This document shows positions 49,186 to 57,963 of a stretch of 59,726 bases of DNA, piece by piece. The DNA comes from Bacteroidales bacterium UBA2712 (GTDB taxonomy: Bacteria > Bacteroidota > Bacteroidia > Bacteroidales > Paludibacteraceae), in NCBI GenBank assembly GCA_002354055.1, contig DEKW01000001.1, positions 1 to 59,726 on the forward strand, in the 5' to 3' direction. A program made the translations under genes and the position numbers. The notes beneath the pieces were generated by a model, which was not told the DNA's origin, made no database searches, and saw nothing but the letters and a program-made list of their open reading frames with translations. How positions within the stretch are numbered: position 1 is the stretch's first letter; each line of letters begins with the position of its first letter.

Positions 49186-50154
49186 CTACCCTTCTCTTAA
49201 CGGATAGTCCTTGCGCAAAGCCTCAAAATTCTCCGGTTGCGCCTTGAGAGAGCGAGAGATGGCATCAAGCCATGGTTCGCCCTTTTGGGTAGCCGCCGAG
49301 GGACCAAGATACGGGTAAGCCGACAGATTAATCTTCGGGAGCGAGAACTGCTCCGCGATAGCATTCAGACACATTTGCGATGCATTTCGCTTGCCTTCCA
49401 CTGAGTAGCCGGCGATATGCATGGAAGCGCGAAAAGCACCGTTCAAAACGGCAGGATTGATATCCGGCTCTCCTTCCCAAGTGTCTAAGATGAAAGGATG
49501 CCCGCTGCGTAACAAAGCCTCTTCGTCCACAACGCCTCCGCGGGCAGCGTTGATAATCAGTGCTCCGGGCTTACATTTTGCCAGAAACGCTTCGTCGCAA
49601 AGGTGATACGTAGGATACTCTGCTGGAGAGTTCTTAAGCGGTACGTGGAAGGTGATAATATCGCTATTTCTTCCGATTTTATCGAGAGAAATGCCAATTC
49701 CTTTTGGTGGGTCATTGAGGAGGACTCTCATTCCTTTCCGCTCTGCCATCGCTGCCACTTTGCTCCCCACATGCCCGACGCCAACGACGCCTATCGTTTG
49801 CGGCAAGGCGGGAGTGAATGCTTGGACGTACTCATCGATGGCTTCCTCTATATAGTCGCAGACAGCCTGTGCATTGCATCCGGGACAAGACATCCACCGT
49901 ATTCCGTGAGACTCGCAAAAAGCAGTATCAATATGGTCATAACCGATGGTAGCCGTACAAACCAACTGCACGTTTGACCCTTTCAGTAATAACTCATTCA
50001 CTTTGGTTCGCGTGCGGACAATCAGAATATCGGCATCGCGAATGGCGGAAGCATCGATTTTCTCCGGTTTCATCGGATAAATTTGCACTTCCGGCCATTC
50101 ACGCTGAATGGTTTCCAAAAGAAAAGGAATATGTTGATCAAAAACGATTTTCAC
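49186..50154 (-). CDS. pdxB: 4-phosphoerythronate dehydrogenase
   Basis: PdxB oxidises 4-phosphoerythronate in the DXP-independent branch of pyridoxal-phosphate synthesis. The NAD-binding motif is GVVGVGHVGS. Family features are PGCNAQAVCDYI, NAARGGVVDEEALL (Arg), LDTWEGEPDINP (Glu) and HIAGYSVEGK (His). The 322-residue length is somewhat short because the C-terminal dimer domain is reduced. Separated from panC by a 113-bp spacer that holds a family-C repeat. Confidence 0.93.
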   Translation of the reverse strand: MKIVFDQHIPFLLETIQREWPEVQIYPMKPEKIDASAIRDADILIVRTRTKVNELLLKGSNVQLVCTATIGYDHIDTAFCESHGIRWMSCPGCNAQAVCDYIEEAIDEYVQAFTPALPQTIGVVGVGHVGSKVAAMAERKGMRVLLNDPPKGIGISLDKIGRNSDIITFHVPLKNSPAEYPTYHLCDEAFLAKCKPGALIINAARGGVVDEEALLRSGHPFILDTWEGEPDINPAVLNGAFRASMHIAGYSVEGKRNASQMCLNAIAEQFSLPKINLSAYPYLGPSAATQKGEPWLDAISRSLKAQPENFEALRKDYPLREG

Positions 50155-50193
50155 GGGTCCTTATGAGGGTGTAGCATTGTACTTACGTAAGCC

Positions 50194-50237
50194 TTGACCG
50201 TCGTTTGACCGTCGTTTGACCGTCGGTTGACCGTCGG
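50194..50237. repeat. Family-C 11-bp repeat (four units) between pdxB and panC
   Basis: TTGACCGTCGT twice, then TTGACCGTCGG twice, exact 11-bp period. It is the same unit as in ileS and the CNNM gene but here non-coding. Confidence 0.92.
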
Positions 50238-50267
50238 GAACAGACTTACTGAATCTCAATGGAAAGG

Positions 50268-51164
50268 TTATTCGTATTTGATGTTATCAATCAAGCGCAC
50301 CGGTCCGCAATACACGGTGACGCATCCTATGGCATGCTCGAAGGTGTCCGTCGGAAGAAGTGTCGTCTGATCCACAATCTCGTAATACTCCACTTCCAGA
50401 CCGGGAACGGCGTTGATGGCATCAATCACGCGTTGCCGGACGGCAGCAACGGAGTGAGCGAGGTTTTGGTGTGCGGATGAAGCGGTTGCTGTTGCTTCTT
50501 TTGCCCATTTCAACGACTCAAAAAGCGTTTTTGAGATAGCCAGAGCAGTCTCTTTTTCTGCTGCAGAAAGACGCTCATTACGGCTGGAAAGCGCCAGACC
50601 GGATTCCTCACGGACAATAGGACAGTCGATAATCTGCAGATTTCCGAATGTACCGGCCATAGAGCTGCGCTCTACCATGTGATGAATGATCGCTAATTGC
50701 TGGAAATCCTTCTCTCCGAAATAGGCTTTATCCGGTTGGACAAGATAGAACAAGCGGCTTACCACTTGCACTACTCCGTTGAAATGTCCGGGACGCATTT
50801 TTCCTTCCATGACCTGGTCCAAGCCGGCAAAATCGAACGCAAAAGTCGTATTCATTTCTTCCGCAGAATACATCTCCTCCGGCGTCGGTGCAAAGACGTA
50901 ATCTGCTCCGATGGAACTCAGCAGTTCCGCATCGCGCTCGATGTTACGCGGGTACTTTGCCAAATCCTCCTTATTATTAAATTGCGTAGGATTAACAAAG
51001 ACCGAAACAACGCAGATGTCATTGTCAGCAACGGCACGTTTCACGAGCGAAGCGTGGCCTTGATGCAACGCCCCCATTGTGGGTACCAAACCGATAGTTT
51101 TGCGGCTCGCCTTACAAGCTTGTACCAAAGCCTGAAGTTCTTTTTTAGTAGTAACTATTTGCAT
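50268..51164 (-). CDS. panC: Pantothenate synthetase
   Basis: PanC condenses pantoate and beta-alanine with ATP. The nucleotidyltransferase motif GLVPTMGALHQGHASL (HxGH) and the second signature SGLALSSRNERLS are present. Length 298 versus about 280 usual. The extra residues lie in an Ala/Ser-rich stretch (EATATASSAHQNLAHS). It is divergent from the GT5-like gene. TATCTTTG at 51196-51203 is its likely -7 box. Confidence 0.96.
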   Translation of the reverse strand: MQIVTTKKELQALVQACKASRKTIGLVPTMGALHQGHASLVKRAVADNDICVVSVFVNPTQFNNKEDLAKYPRNIERDAELLSSIGADYVFAPTPEEMYSAEEMNTTFAFDFAGLDQVMEGKMRPGHFNGVVQVVSRLFYLVQPDKAYFGEKDFQQLAIIHHMVERSSMAGTFGNLQIIDCPIVREESGLALSSRNERLSAAEKETALAISKTLFESLKWAKEATATASSAHQNLAHSVAAVRQRVIDAINAVPGLEVEYYEIVDQTTLLPTDTFEHAIGCVTVYCGPVRLIDNIKYE

Positions 51165-51308
51165 AATTTTTTATTTAATTTGCTCAAAAAACGTGCAAAG
51201 ATAGTCAAAATTTGTCGAAAAATAAAATTTTTCGTCACTTTTTTTACATTTTTTTTTAATATGTCAATTTTTTTTCGTACCTTTGCATTGCGAAAATGTA
51301 TTTTGTCT

Positions 51309-52151
51309 ATGAAAGAGCCGAAACGCATCCTATTTATCTCGCAGGAGATCACCCCCTATTTAGCAGAGGAAAATCCCATTCGTCTGCTTAATCGTCAGTT
51401 ACCTGAGTACTTTCAGGCGCACGGTTATGAGACGCGTACTTTCATGCCGAAGTTTGGCGAGATTAACGAACGTAGAAACCAGTTACACGAAGTGATTCGA
51501 CTCTCGGGTATGAACTTAATCATCGAGGATTCGGACCATCCGCTGCTGATTAAAGTAGCTTCGATTCAAACGGCCAGGATTCAGATTTATTTCATCGACA
51601 ACGATGATCTTTTCCATCGTCGCAAAGGAGTGGCGGACGAGAATGGCGTAGAGTATCCCGACAATGACGACCGTGTTATTTTCTACGCACGCGGAGCCAT
51701 CGAAACGGTCAAGAAACTGCGCTGGACGCCGGATATCATTCTTTGCTCAGGATGGATGAGTTCGTTAGCGCCGCTTTATCTCAAGAAGGCATTCAATGAC
51801 GAACCGTTCTTCGCTAAGTCCAAAATCGTACTAATGCTAGACGATAACGAATACCAAAAGCCTTTCTCCACGAAGTTTGCAGACAAACTGCGCATTAATG
51901 GCATCACCAACACGGACGTGCGGTCAATAGCAGATTTCCCCGTTGGATACGAGGAATTATTGCGTCTGGCGGTGGATTATTCAGATGCGATTGTCTATGC
52001 TACGCCGAAAGTCAATCAACGCGTGGCTAACTATGCGGAAACCAAAGGCAAGCCTATCTTACCGTACGAGCCGAAGGAGGATTTGAATGAGGCATGTGCC
52101 CGTCAATGGGAGTTTTATCAAACGTTGTTGCAACAAGAGGGGAATGAGTAA
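51309..52151 (+). CDS. Stand-alone GT5-like (starch/glycogen synthase N-terminal) domain protein
   Basis: I place the start at the ATG at 51309 (MKEPKRILFISQEI), just after a TACCTTTG box at 51278-51285. The 280-residue protein matches the N-terminal Rossmann domain of GT5 synthases (VLFVSxE start, MPKFGEIN, DDRVIFYARGAIE, PDIILCSGWMSSLAPLYL). The donor-binding KxGGL motif is replaced by LAEENPIRL, and the C-terminal catalytic domain is absent. Catalysis is therefore doubtful. A GT5-like domain gene divergent from panC is a recurrent Bacteroidales arrangement. The stop overlaps the DUF4270 gene by 8 bp. Confidence 0.85.
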   Translation: MKEPKRILFISQEITPYLAEENPIRLLNRQLPEYFQAHGYETRTFMPKFGEINERRNQLHEVIRLSGMNLIIEDSDHPLLIKVASIQTARIQIYFIDNDDLFHRRKGVADENGVEYPDNDDRVIFYARGAIETVKKLRWTPDIILCSGWMSSLAPLYLKKAFNDEPFFAKSKIVLMLDDNEYQKPFSTKFADKLRINGITNTDVRSIADFPVGYEELLRLAVDYSDAIVYATPKVNQRVANYAETKGKPILPYEPKEDLNEACARQWEFYQTLLQQEGNE

Positions 52152-53595
52152 ACGCACTGTTTTCATAGTGTTTTTGGCGGCTATAATGGGCTTGTGGACC
52201 GGGTGTAAGGACGATGTAGCGACAACCGGTCAGTCTGTTTTGGATGAGGGGGACAAGATTTTTGTATTGGCCGATACTTTTGAGATTTCATCTGCTGTGG
52301 ATAGTTGTGATGCTATCATCTCGCAGGCAGACTCTTTTCTCTTAGGAGAGATAGAGACGGATTACGGAACACTCCGAGCCTCTATTTTAACCCAATTAGC
52401 TTGTCCTGAAGGCTATTCTTATCCTGCAGATTTTGCGGTGGATTCGGTTGATTCTATCTGTCTGTTTATGTATTACTCCAGCTGGGAAGGAGACCCGAAT
52501 TCGCCGATAGCCATCAATGCATACTTGATGGACAAACAGACTTTCGAATACTCCGGTACTTATCCCACAGACTTGAATATCGGTGATTACTGCTCGCGGG
52601 ACAAGAGTATCCTGACGAATCACCGCATCGTGATTGCTTCGGAGAAACTCGATTCCATCCAGAATAGCGACGGCACGTATTCGCCTATGGTACGCATGCG
52701 CGTGAACGATGATTTTCTGCAGGAGTTCGCTTCCATTCGTTCCTTTCCGGATCAAAAGACATTTAATGAGGCTTTCAAAGGACTTCTGATAGAGACCTCT
52801 TTCGGGTCCTCCACTATTCTTAATATCTCCGATATAGCGCTTGGCGTTTACTATCGTTTCGGATATAATAAGGCCGGCCGGGACACCGTGGTACATGATT
52901 TCAAAGCGTTTTATGCCAACTCCGAAGTGCGTACCGTCAATCACCTCTATTACGAAGACAAAAAAGAACTGGTGGAGAAACTGCAGAATGACTCCGACAC
53001 CTATAATTATATTATCGCGCCCGCGTGCGTATATACGCGTTTGAGTTTCCCAATGAAAGAGATCTCGGATGCTATCATCCAAAACATGTGCGATCCGGTT
53101 GCAGGAGACACTGTCAAATGGCCGTACGTCAACAAGGCAGAGGTACGCGTGAGTGTGGAGAATAAATTCACCGGTTCGTCCAGCGACAAGACATATAATG
53201 ACTGGATTCAACCGGCATCAAACATGTTATTGATTCGCGAGGAGAGCCTTGAACGCTTCTTCATCAACAGGGAACTACCTTCTGATACCTGCGCGTTGTT
53301 AGGTACTCTAACGCAAGGCGTGGACTCCGTGGGGAACGCAATCTATTATTATTCTTACGACATGTCGGATTTCCTGACCGACAGATTGCATAAGATCTTA
53401 CGGGAAAATTTGCATGAGGTGAATAATGAGCCCACGCTGAATATGCTCTTGGTACCCGTGACCATCGGTACTTCCACGGTCTCTACCTCTGCCACCGCCG
53501 TCACTTCCGTTCGGCAACAGCAAACTGTTTCTGCAACGAAGATACGTTCCGCCAAGAACGGTATGAAACTGGAGATTGTATATAGCGGATTCTAA
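52144..53595 (+). CDS. DUF4270-family lipoprotein
   Basis: The start at 52144 (MSKRTVFIVFLAAIMGLWTGCKDD) gives a lipoprotein signal with lipobox WTGC. The 483-residue protein is beta-rich and follows the DUF4270 pattern (VLADTFEISSAVDS, DSFLLGEIETDYGTLRASILTQL). Such proteins are exported in Bacteroidota. Function unknown. It overlaps the upstream gene and ends at a shared terminator with clpX. Confidence 0.85.
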   Translation: MSKRTVFIVFLAAIMGLWTGCKDDVATTGQSVLDEGDKIFVLADTFEISSAVDSCDAIISQADSFLLGEIETDYGTLRASILTQLACPEGYSYPADFAVDSVDSICLFMYYSSWEGDPNSPIAINAYLMDKQTFEYSGTYPTDLNIGDYCSRDKSILTNHRIVIASEKLDSIQNSDGTYSPMVRMRVNDDFLQEFASIRSFPDQKTFNEAFKGLLIETSFGSSTILNISDIALGVYYRFGYNKAGRDTVVHDFKAFYANSEVRTVNHLYYEDKKELVEKLQNDSDTYNYIIAPACVYTRLSFPMKEISDAIIQNMCDPVAGDTVKWPYVNKAEVRVSVENKFTGSSSDKTYNDWIQPASNMLLIREESLERFFINRELPSDTCALLGTLTQGVDSVGNAIYYYSYDMSDFLTDRLHKILRENLHEVNNEPTLNMLLVPVTIGTSTVSTSATAVTSVRQQQTVSATKIRSAKNGMKLEIVYSGF

Positions 53596-53598
53596 AAA

Positions 53599-53632
53599 AC
53601 AAACGCGGCTCAATTGAGTCGCGTTTATTCTT
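53599..53632. terminator. Bidirectional terminator between DUF4270 and clpX genes
   Basis: AAACGCGGCTC and GAGTCGCGTTT pair with one mismatch around AATT, with A- and T-rich flanks on both sides. Confidence 0.82.
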
Positions 53633-53633
53633 C

Positions 53634-54881
53634 TTATATAGCATTTTGTAGTCGGACGAAGTCTGCCTTCTCCAATTTCTCACGGGCAAATTCTTTGGTA
53701 ACCGTGAATTTCTGCGGTGCGCCGGTTTTCTTATGGTTCGGTAATTCGAACATCAGATCCATCATCACCGTCTCCATCAACCCTCGCAGTCCACGTGCGC
53801 CAAGTTTATACTCGAGCGCCTTGTCCACTATATAATCCAACGCCTCTTCATCGAAGGTAAGCGTTACATTATCCATCGCCAGCAGTTTCTCGTACTGCTT
53901 GGTCAGCGCGTTCTTTGGTTCCGTCAGAATGTTACGCAGGGCTTTTCTATCTAATGGTTGCAGATAAGTCAACACCGGCAGACGACCGATAATCTCCGGG
54001 ATTAAGCCAAAGGACTTCAAATCCTGCGGAGCGATATATTGCAACAGATTATTTTTATCTATCCGTTCCGCCTCCGCTTGTGCCGAAAAACCGATCACCT
54101 GGGTGTGTAAACGTTGTGCTATCTTCTGCTCGATGCCATCGAAAGCCCCACCACAGATAAAGAGGATATTATGCGTGTCCACATGTATCAACTCTTGGTC
54201 CGGATGCTTACGTCCGCCTTGGGGCGGTACATTGACGATGGAGCCCTCCAGCATCTTCAACAGACTTTGTTGTACTCCCTCTCCACTCACATCACGGGTG
54301 ATGGACATATTCTCCGATTTGCGGGCAATCTTGTCGATTTCATCGATAAAGACGATACCTCTTTGCGCCTTTGTGACATCATATTCGGCATCTTGCAGTA
54401 ACCGAACCAGCAACGACTCAACGTCCTCGCCGACATAACCGGCTTGCGTCAATGCCGTGGCATCACCTATCGCAAACGGCACTTTCAGCAGTTTAGCGAT
54501 TGTACGAGCCAGCAGCGTCTTGCCCGTTCCCGTAGAACCGACCAGAAGGATATTACTCTTTTCTATCTCCACTTCGTCTTCGCTTTTGTCCTGCAACAGA
54601 CGTTTGTAGTGGTTATACACAGCGACCGAGAGGAAGCGTTTTGCTTCCTCCTGGCCGATGACGTATTGATCCAGAAAATCCTTTATCCCCTGCGGTGTCG
54701 GCAATGTCTCCAAACTCAGGTCATCACCTTGTACCGAACTTATCCTCGGTCGGGACGCCAAGATACGATGCCCTGCTTCGATGCAATCGCTGCATATCAT
54801 GGCATTGTCACGCTCACCGGCGAACATCTCCGGCATCGGACGACCGCAGAAAGAACAGGTCTGTGCTTGCTTGCGAGCCAT
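53634..54881 (-). CDS. clpX: ClpX, ATP-binding subunit of the ClpXP protease
   Basis: The N-terminal zinc-binding domain (Cys9, Cys12, Cys30, Cys33) is followed by an AAA+ module with Walker A GSTGTGKT (115-122), Walker B VFIDE (177-181), pore-loop GYVGEDVE and RSEN-like IARKSENMSITRDVSGEGVQ. Length 415 is normal. It unfolds substrates for ClpP. clpP is not adjacent. The start codon overlaps the secDF stop by one base. Confidence 0.98.
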   Translation of the reverse strand: MARKQAQTCSFCGRPMPEMFAGERDNAMICSDCIEAGHRILASRPRISSVQGDDLSLETLPTPQGIKDFLDQYVIGQEEAKRFLSVAVYNHYKRLLQDKSEDEVEIEKSNILLVGSTGTGKTLLARTIAKLLKVPFAIGDATALTQAGYVGEDVESLLVRLLQDAEYDVTKAQRGIVFIDEIDKIARKSENMSITRDVSGEGVQQSLLKMLEGSIVNVPPQGGRKHPDQELIHVDTHNILFICGGAFDGIEQKIAQRLHTQVIGFSAQAEAERIDKNNLLQYIAPQDLKSFGLIPEIIGRLPVLTYLQPLDRKALRNILTEPKNALTKQYEKLLAMDNVTLTFDEEALDYIVDKALEYKLGARGLRGLMETVMMDLMFELPNHKKTGAPQKFTVTKEFAREKLEKADFVRLQNAI

Positions 54882-57800
54882 TATTTCTTCAATTCTGCCT
54901 TCTTCTCAGCACGGCGAGCTTGCGCCAACTGAATGTCATAAGCGATCGGTGAAGCGATGAACACAGACGAATAGGTACCGACGATCACACCTACAAGAAG
55001 TGCGAATACGAAGCCCTGGATAGTCTCGCCACCGAAGATAAAGATCGCCAACAATACGACGAACGTACTCATTGAGGTCGAGAACGTACGGCTCAAAGTG
55101 TTGTTCAACGCATCGTTGATGTTCTGCAAGCGCTCGCGCTTCGGATACAAGCTGTTGTACTCACGAACACGGTCAAAGATAACCACGGTATCGTTGATCG
55201 AATAACCGATAACGGTCAGGATAGCCGCGATGAACGCCTGGTCAATCTCCATGGAGAAAGGCATGACCTTCCAGAGGATAGCGTACAGACCCAGTACAAT
55301 TACTGTATCGTGAGCCAGCGCGGTCAATGCACCTACCGAGTATGCGAAGTTACGGAACCGCAAGAGGATATAGAGGAAGATCACAACAAGCGCTGCGAGC
55401 ACAGCCCAGATAGCGCTGGTAGTGATATCATCAGCGATAGCCGGCCCCACTTTCTGGCTTGACATGATACCTACAGAAGCATTGGAATCCGTCGAGCGGA
55501 AGTCATCGAAAGTAATGCCCTCGCCCAAGAACGGCTTGCAGCCCTCATAGAGCAATGCCTCGATCTGCTCGTCTGCCTCTGCGGTCTCCTCGTGGATACG
55601 ATAGTTAGTGGAGATACGAACCTGGTTGGCATCGTTACCATAGGTGATTACGTTCAGGCCAAAGGTCTCACCGTCCTCCAAAGTAGCCTTGAAGGTATTC
55701 TCCAAACTCTCGCGAACATCCTGCGTGTTGATGCTGTTATCAAAACGAACGACATAGTTACGTCCACCGGAGAAGTCGATACCGAGGTTCAGTTTACCGA
55801 AGACATGCGGCTCCAGACCCAGGATAGCGAAGATTACCACTGCTCCTGACAGGCAGTAAGCCCATTTGCGAGCAGCCACGAAATCGAAGTGTACATTCTG
55901 CAGGAAGTTCTGCATGATCTTCGTAGTGAAGCTCAGCTCCTTCGCATTCTCACGTTTGCTGTAGTCCTCGAGCAACAGACGGGTGATGAACACTGCCGTC
56001 AGGAACGAAGAGATAATACCAATCATGTAAGTTACAGCGAAGCCCTTGATAGGACCGGAACCGAAGATTGCCAAGATAGCACCGGTCAGGAACGAAGTCA
56101 CGTTCGCATCTACGATGGCAGAGATAGCACCCTTGAAACCATCCTCGATAGCTTTACGCATTCCCTTTCCGGCCTTCAGCTCCTCGCGGATACGCTCATA
56201 AATAAGCACGTTACCATCGACCGCACAACCCATCGTCAAGACGATACCGGCGATACCCGGAAGGGTCAATACTGCGCTGAAGGATGCCAGGATACCCAAC
56301 AACAGGAAGACGTTACAAACCAGTGCAAAGTCGGCGATGAGACCGGGAATCCAACCATAATAGAAGATCATGTAAATCAGAATCAGGCAGAAGCCCAGTA
56401 CGAATGACCAGAGACCCGATTGAATAGCCTCACGACCCAGAGACGGACCAACTACACTCTCCTCGATGATGCGAGCCGGAGCCGGCATCTTACCGGATTT
56501 CAAAGTGTTCGCCAAGTCCTTTGCCTCTTCTACAGTGAAGTTACCGGTGATCTGGCTATTACCGCCGGCGATCTCGTTTTGCACAGTCGGGAAGCTATAT
56601 ACATAGCCGTCCAACACGATTGCTACGGATTTGCCGATGTTATCTTTGGTCAGACGTTGCCATATCTTAGCACCCTCAGCGTTCATGCTCATCGATACGT
56701 TAGCATAAGCGCTCAACTGAGAGAAGTCTGCACGAGCGTCGGTGATCACGTCACCTTCCAACGAAGCGCGACCGTCACGCTGTGCCTTCAGCGCTACGAG
56801 TTGGTAGTAACTACCTGCCTCGTCAATAGCTTTTACCGTCCAGTAGAAACGAGCGTCACGCGGCAGAACGGCCTTCGCAATCTGCGAGTTCAGCATCGCG
56901 TTTACCTTGGCGGTATCTACGTAATGAACGGTACCAACCACCGGTCCGCGATAAGCCTGACCGGCTTGATTGATCGACGGATTGAGGATAGCGAACAACG
57001 GGTTGTTCTTCTTGTACTCTGCTAACTGAGCCTCTTGATCAGCCTCGACTGCAGCGCTGTCTGCACCTAAAGTCTCTACCAAGTCAGCAAGCTCACCTTC
57101 CTCTGCTTTCGGAGCCTCTTCAGCCTTCGGAGCCTCAGCAACCTCTGCTTTTGCCTCTTCTCCGGCCTCAGCTACGTTCGTAGCAGCGAACTCACGGTTG
57201 ATTTGAGCCAACATCGGCAGAAGCTCAGAAGCCTCATAAGTCTCCCAGAACTCCAAGTTCGCCGATCCCTGAAGCAGTTTACGAACACGCTCCGGCTCTT
57301 TGATACCCGGTAACTCGATCAGGATACGTCCCGGTTGAGCCAGTTTCTGGATATTCGGTTGAACAACACCAAAACGGTCGATACGCGTACGGAGCACGTT
57401 GAACGAGTTCTGGATAGCACCGTCAACCTCCTCGCGGATCACTTTCTCTACCTCTGCATTGGTCGAGTTCAGCGTCACTTTGTCCTTCAACTCGAAAGTC
57501 GAGAAGATCGAAGCCAACTGACCATCCGGATCTACCTCGCGGTACGACTCAATGAACAACGTCACGAAATCGGTACCGCTGGATTTTTGTTTCTGCTTAG
57601 CTCTCGCTAAAGCCTCTTTATAATTAGGAGTCTCGTTATGACCGCTCAACGCATCGAGAATGTCTGGAACAGACACCTCCATCGTTACGTTCATACCACC
57701 CTTCAAGTCCAGACCGAGGTTAATCTCTTTCTCGCGGCACTCCTTCAGAGTGTAACCGAACCATACTTTCTTCGCTGCTATCGAGTCCAGATAAAGGTAC

Positions 57801-57937
57801 TCTTTCGCATCGTCACCACCTGCGTACTCTTTTGCTTTCTTATCATAGTGGCTCGTCACCAGAGAGAACGACAGGTAGAAGGCGCATACCAACGCAAGGC
57901 ACACCGCCAGAATTCTAACAAGTCCTTTGTTTTGCAT
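54881..57937 (-). CDS. secDF: Fused protein translocase SecDF
   Basis: SecD and SecF are joined in one 1018-residue polypeptide with 12 membrane helices, as usual in Bacteroidota. The SecD half has GLDLKGGMNVTMEV and the large periplasmic P1 domain. The SecF half has GIDFSGGRNYVVRF and VVIFDRVREYN. It uses the proton gradient to help pull proteins through SecYEG. The P1 domain contains a low-complexity Ala/Glu/Lys insert (about 245-310, EEAKAEVAEAPKAEEAPKAEE) made of short repeats. It lies 26 bp after pckA and overlaps clpX by 1 bp. Confidence 0.97.
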   Translation of the reverse strand: MQNKGLVRILAVCLALVCAFYLSFSLVTSHYDKKAKEYAGGDDAKEYLYLDSIAAKKVWFGYTLKECREKEINLGLDLKGGMNVTMEVSVPDILDALSGHNETPNYKEALARAKQKQKSSGTDFVTLFIESYREVDPDGQLASIFSTFELKDKVTLNSTNAEVEKVIREEVDGAIQNSFNVLRTRIDRFGVVQPNIQKLAQPGRILIELPGIKEPERVRKLLQGSANLEFWETYEASELLPMLAQINREFAATNVAEAGEEAKAEVAEAPKAEEAPKAEEGELADLVETLGADSAAVEADQEAQLAEYKKNNPLFAILNPSINQAGQAYRGPVVGTVHYVDTAKVNAMLNSQIAKAVLPRDARFYWTVKAIDEAGSYYQLVALKAQRDGRASLEGDVITDARADFSQLSAYANVSMSMNAEGAKIWQRLTKDNIGKSVAIVLDGYVYSFPTVQNEIAGGNSQITGNFTVEEAKDLANTLKSGKMPAPARIIEESVVGPSLGREAIQSGLWSFVLGFCLILIYMIFYYGWIPGLIADFALVCNVFLLLGILASFSAVLTLPGIAGIVLTMGCAVDGNVLIYERIREELKAGKGMRKAIEDGFKGAISAIVDANVTSFLTGAILAIFGSGPIKGFAVTYMIGIISSFLTAVFITRLLLEDYSKRENAKELSFTTKIMQNFLQNVHFDFVAARKWAYCLSGAVVIFAILGLEPHVFGKLNLGIDFSGGRNYVVRFDNSINTQDVRESLENTFKATLEDGETFGLNVITYGNDANQVRISTNYRIHEETAEADEQIEALLYEGCKPFLGEGITFDDFRSTDSNASVGIMSSQKVGPAIADDITTSAIWAVLAALVVIFLYILLRFRNFAYSVGALTALAHDTVIVLGLYAILWKVMPFSMEIDQAFIAAILTVIGYSINDTVVIFDRVREYNSLYPKRERLQNINDALNNTLSRTFSTSMSTFVVLLAIFIFGGETIQGFVFALLVGVIVGTYSSVFIASPIAYDIQLAQARRAEKKAELKK

Positions 57938-57963
57938 AGTTGTAATTTATCTTTGTAATTTAT

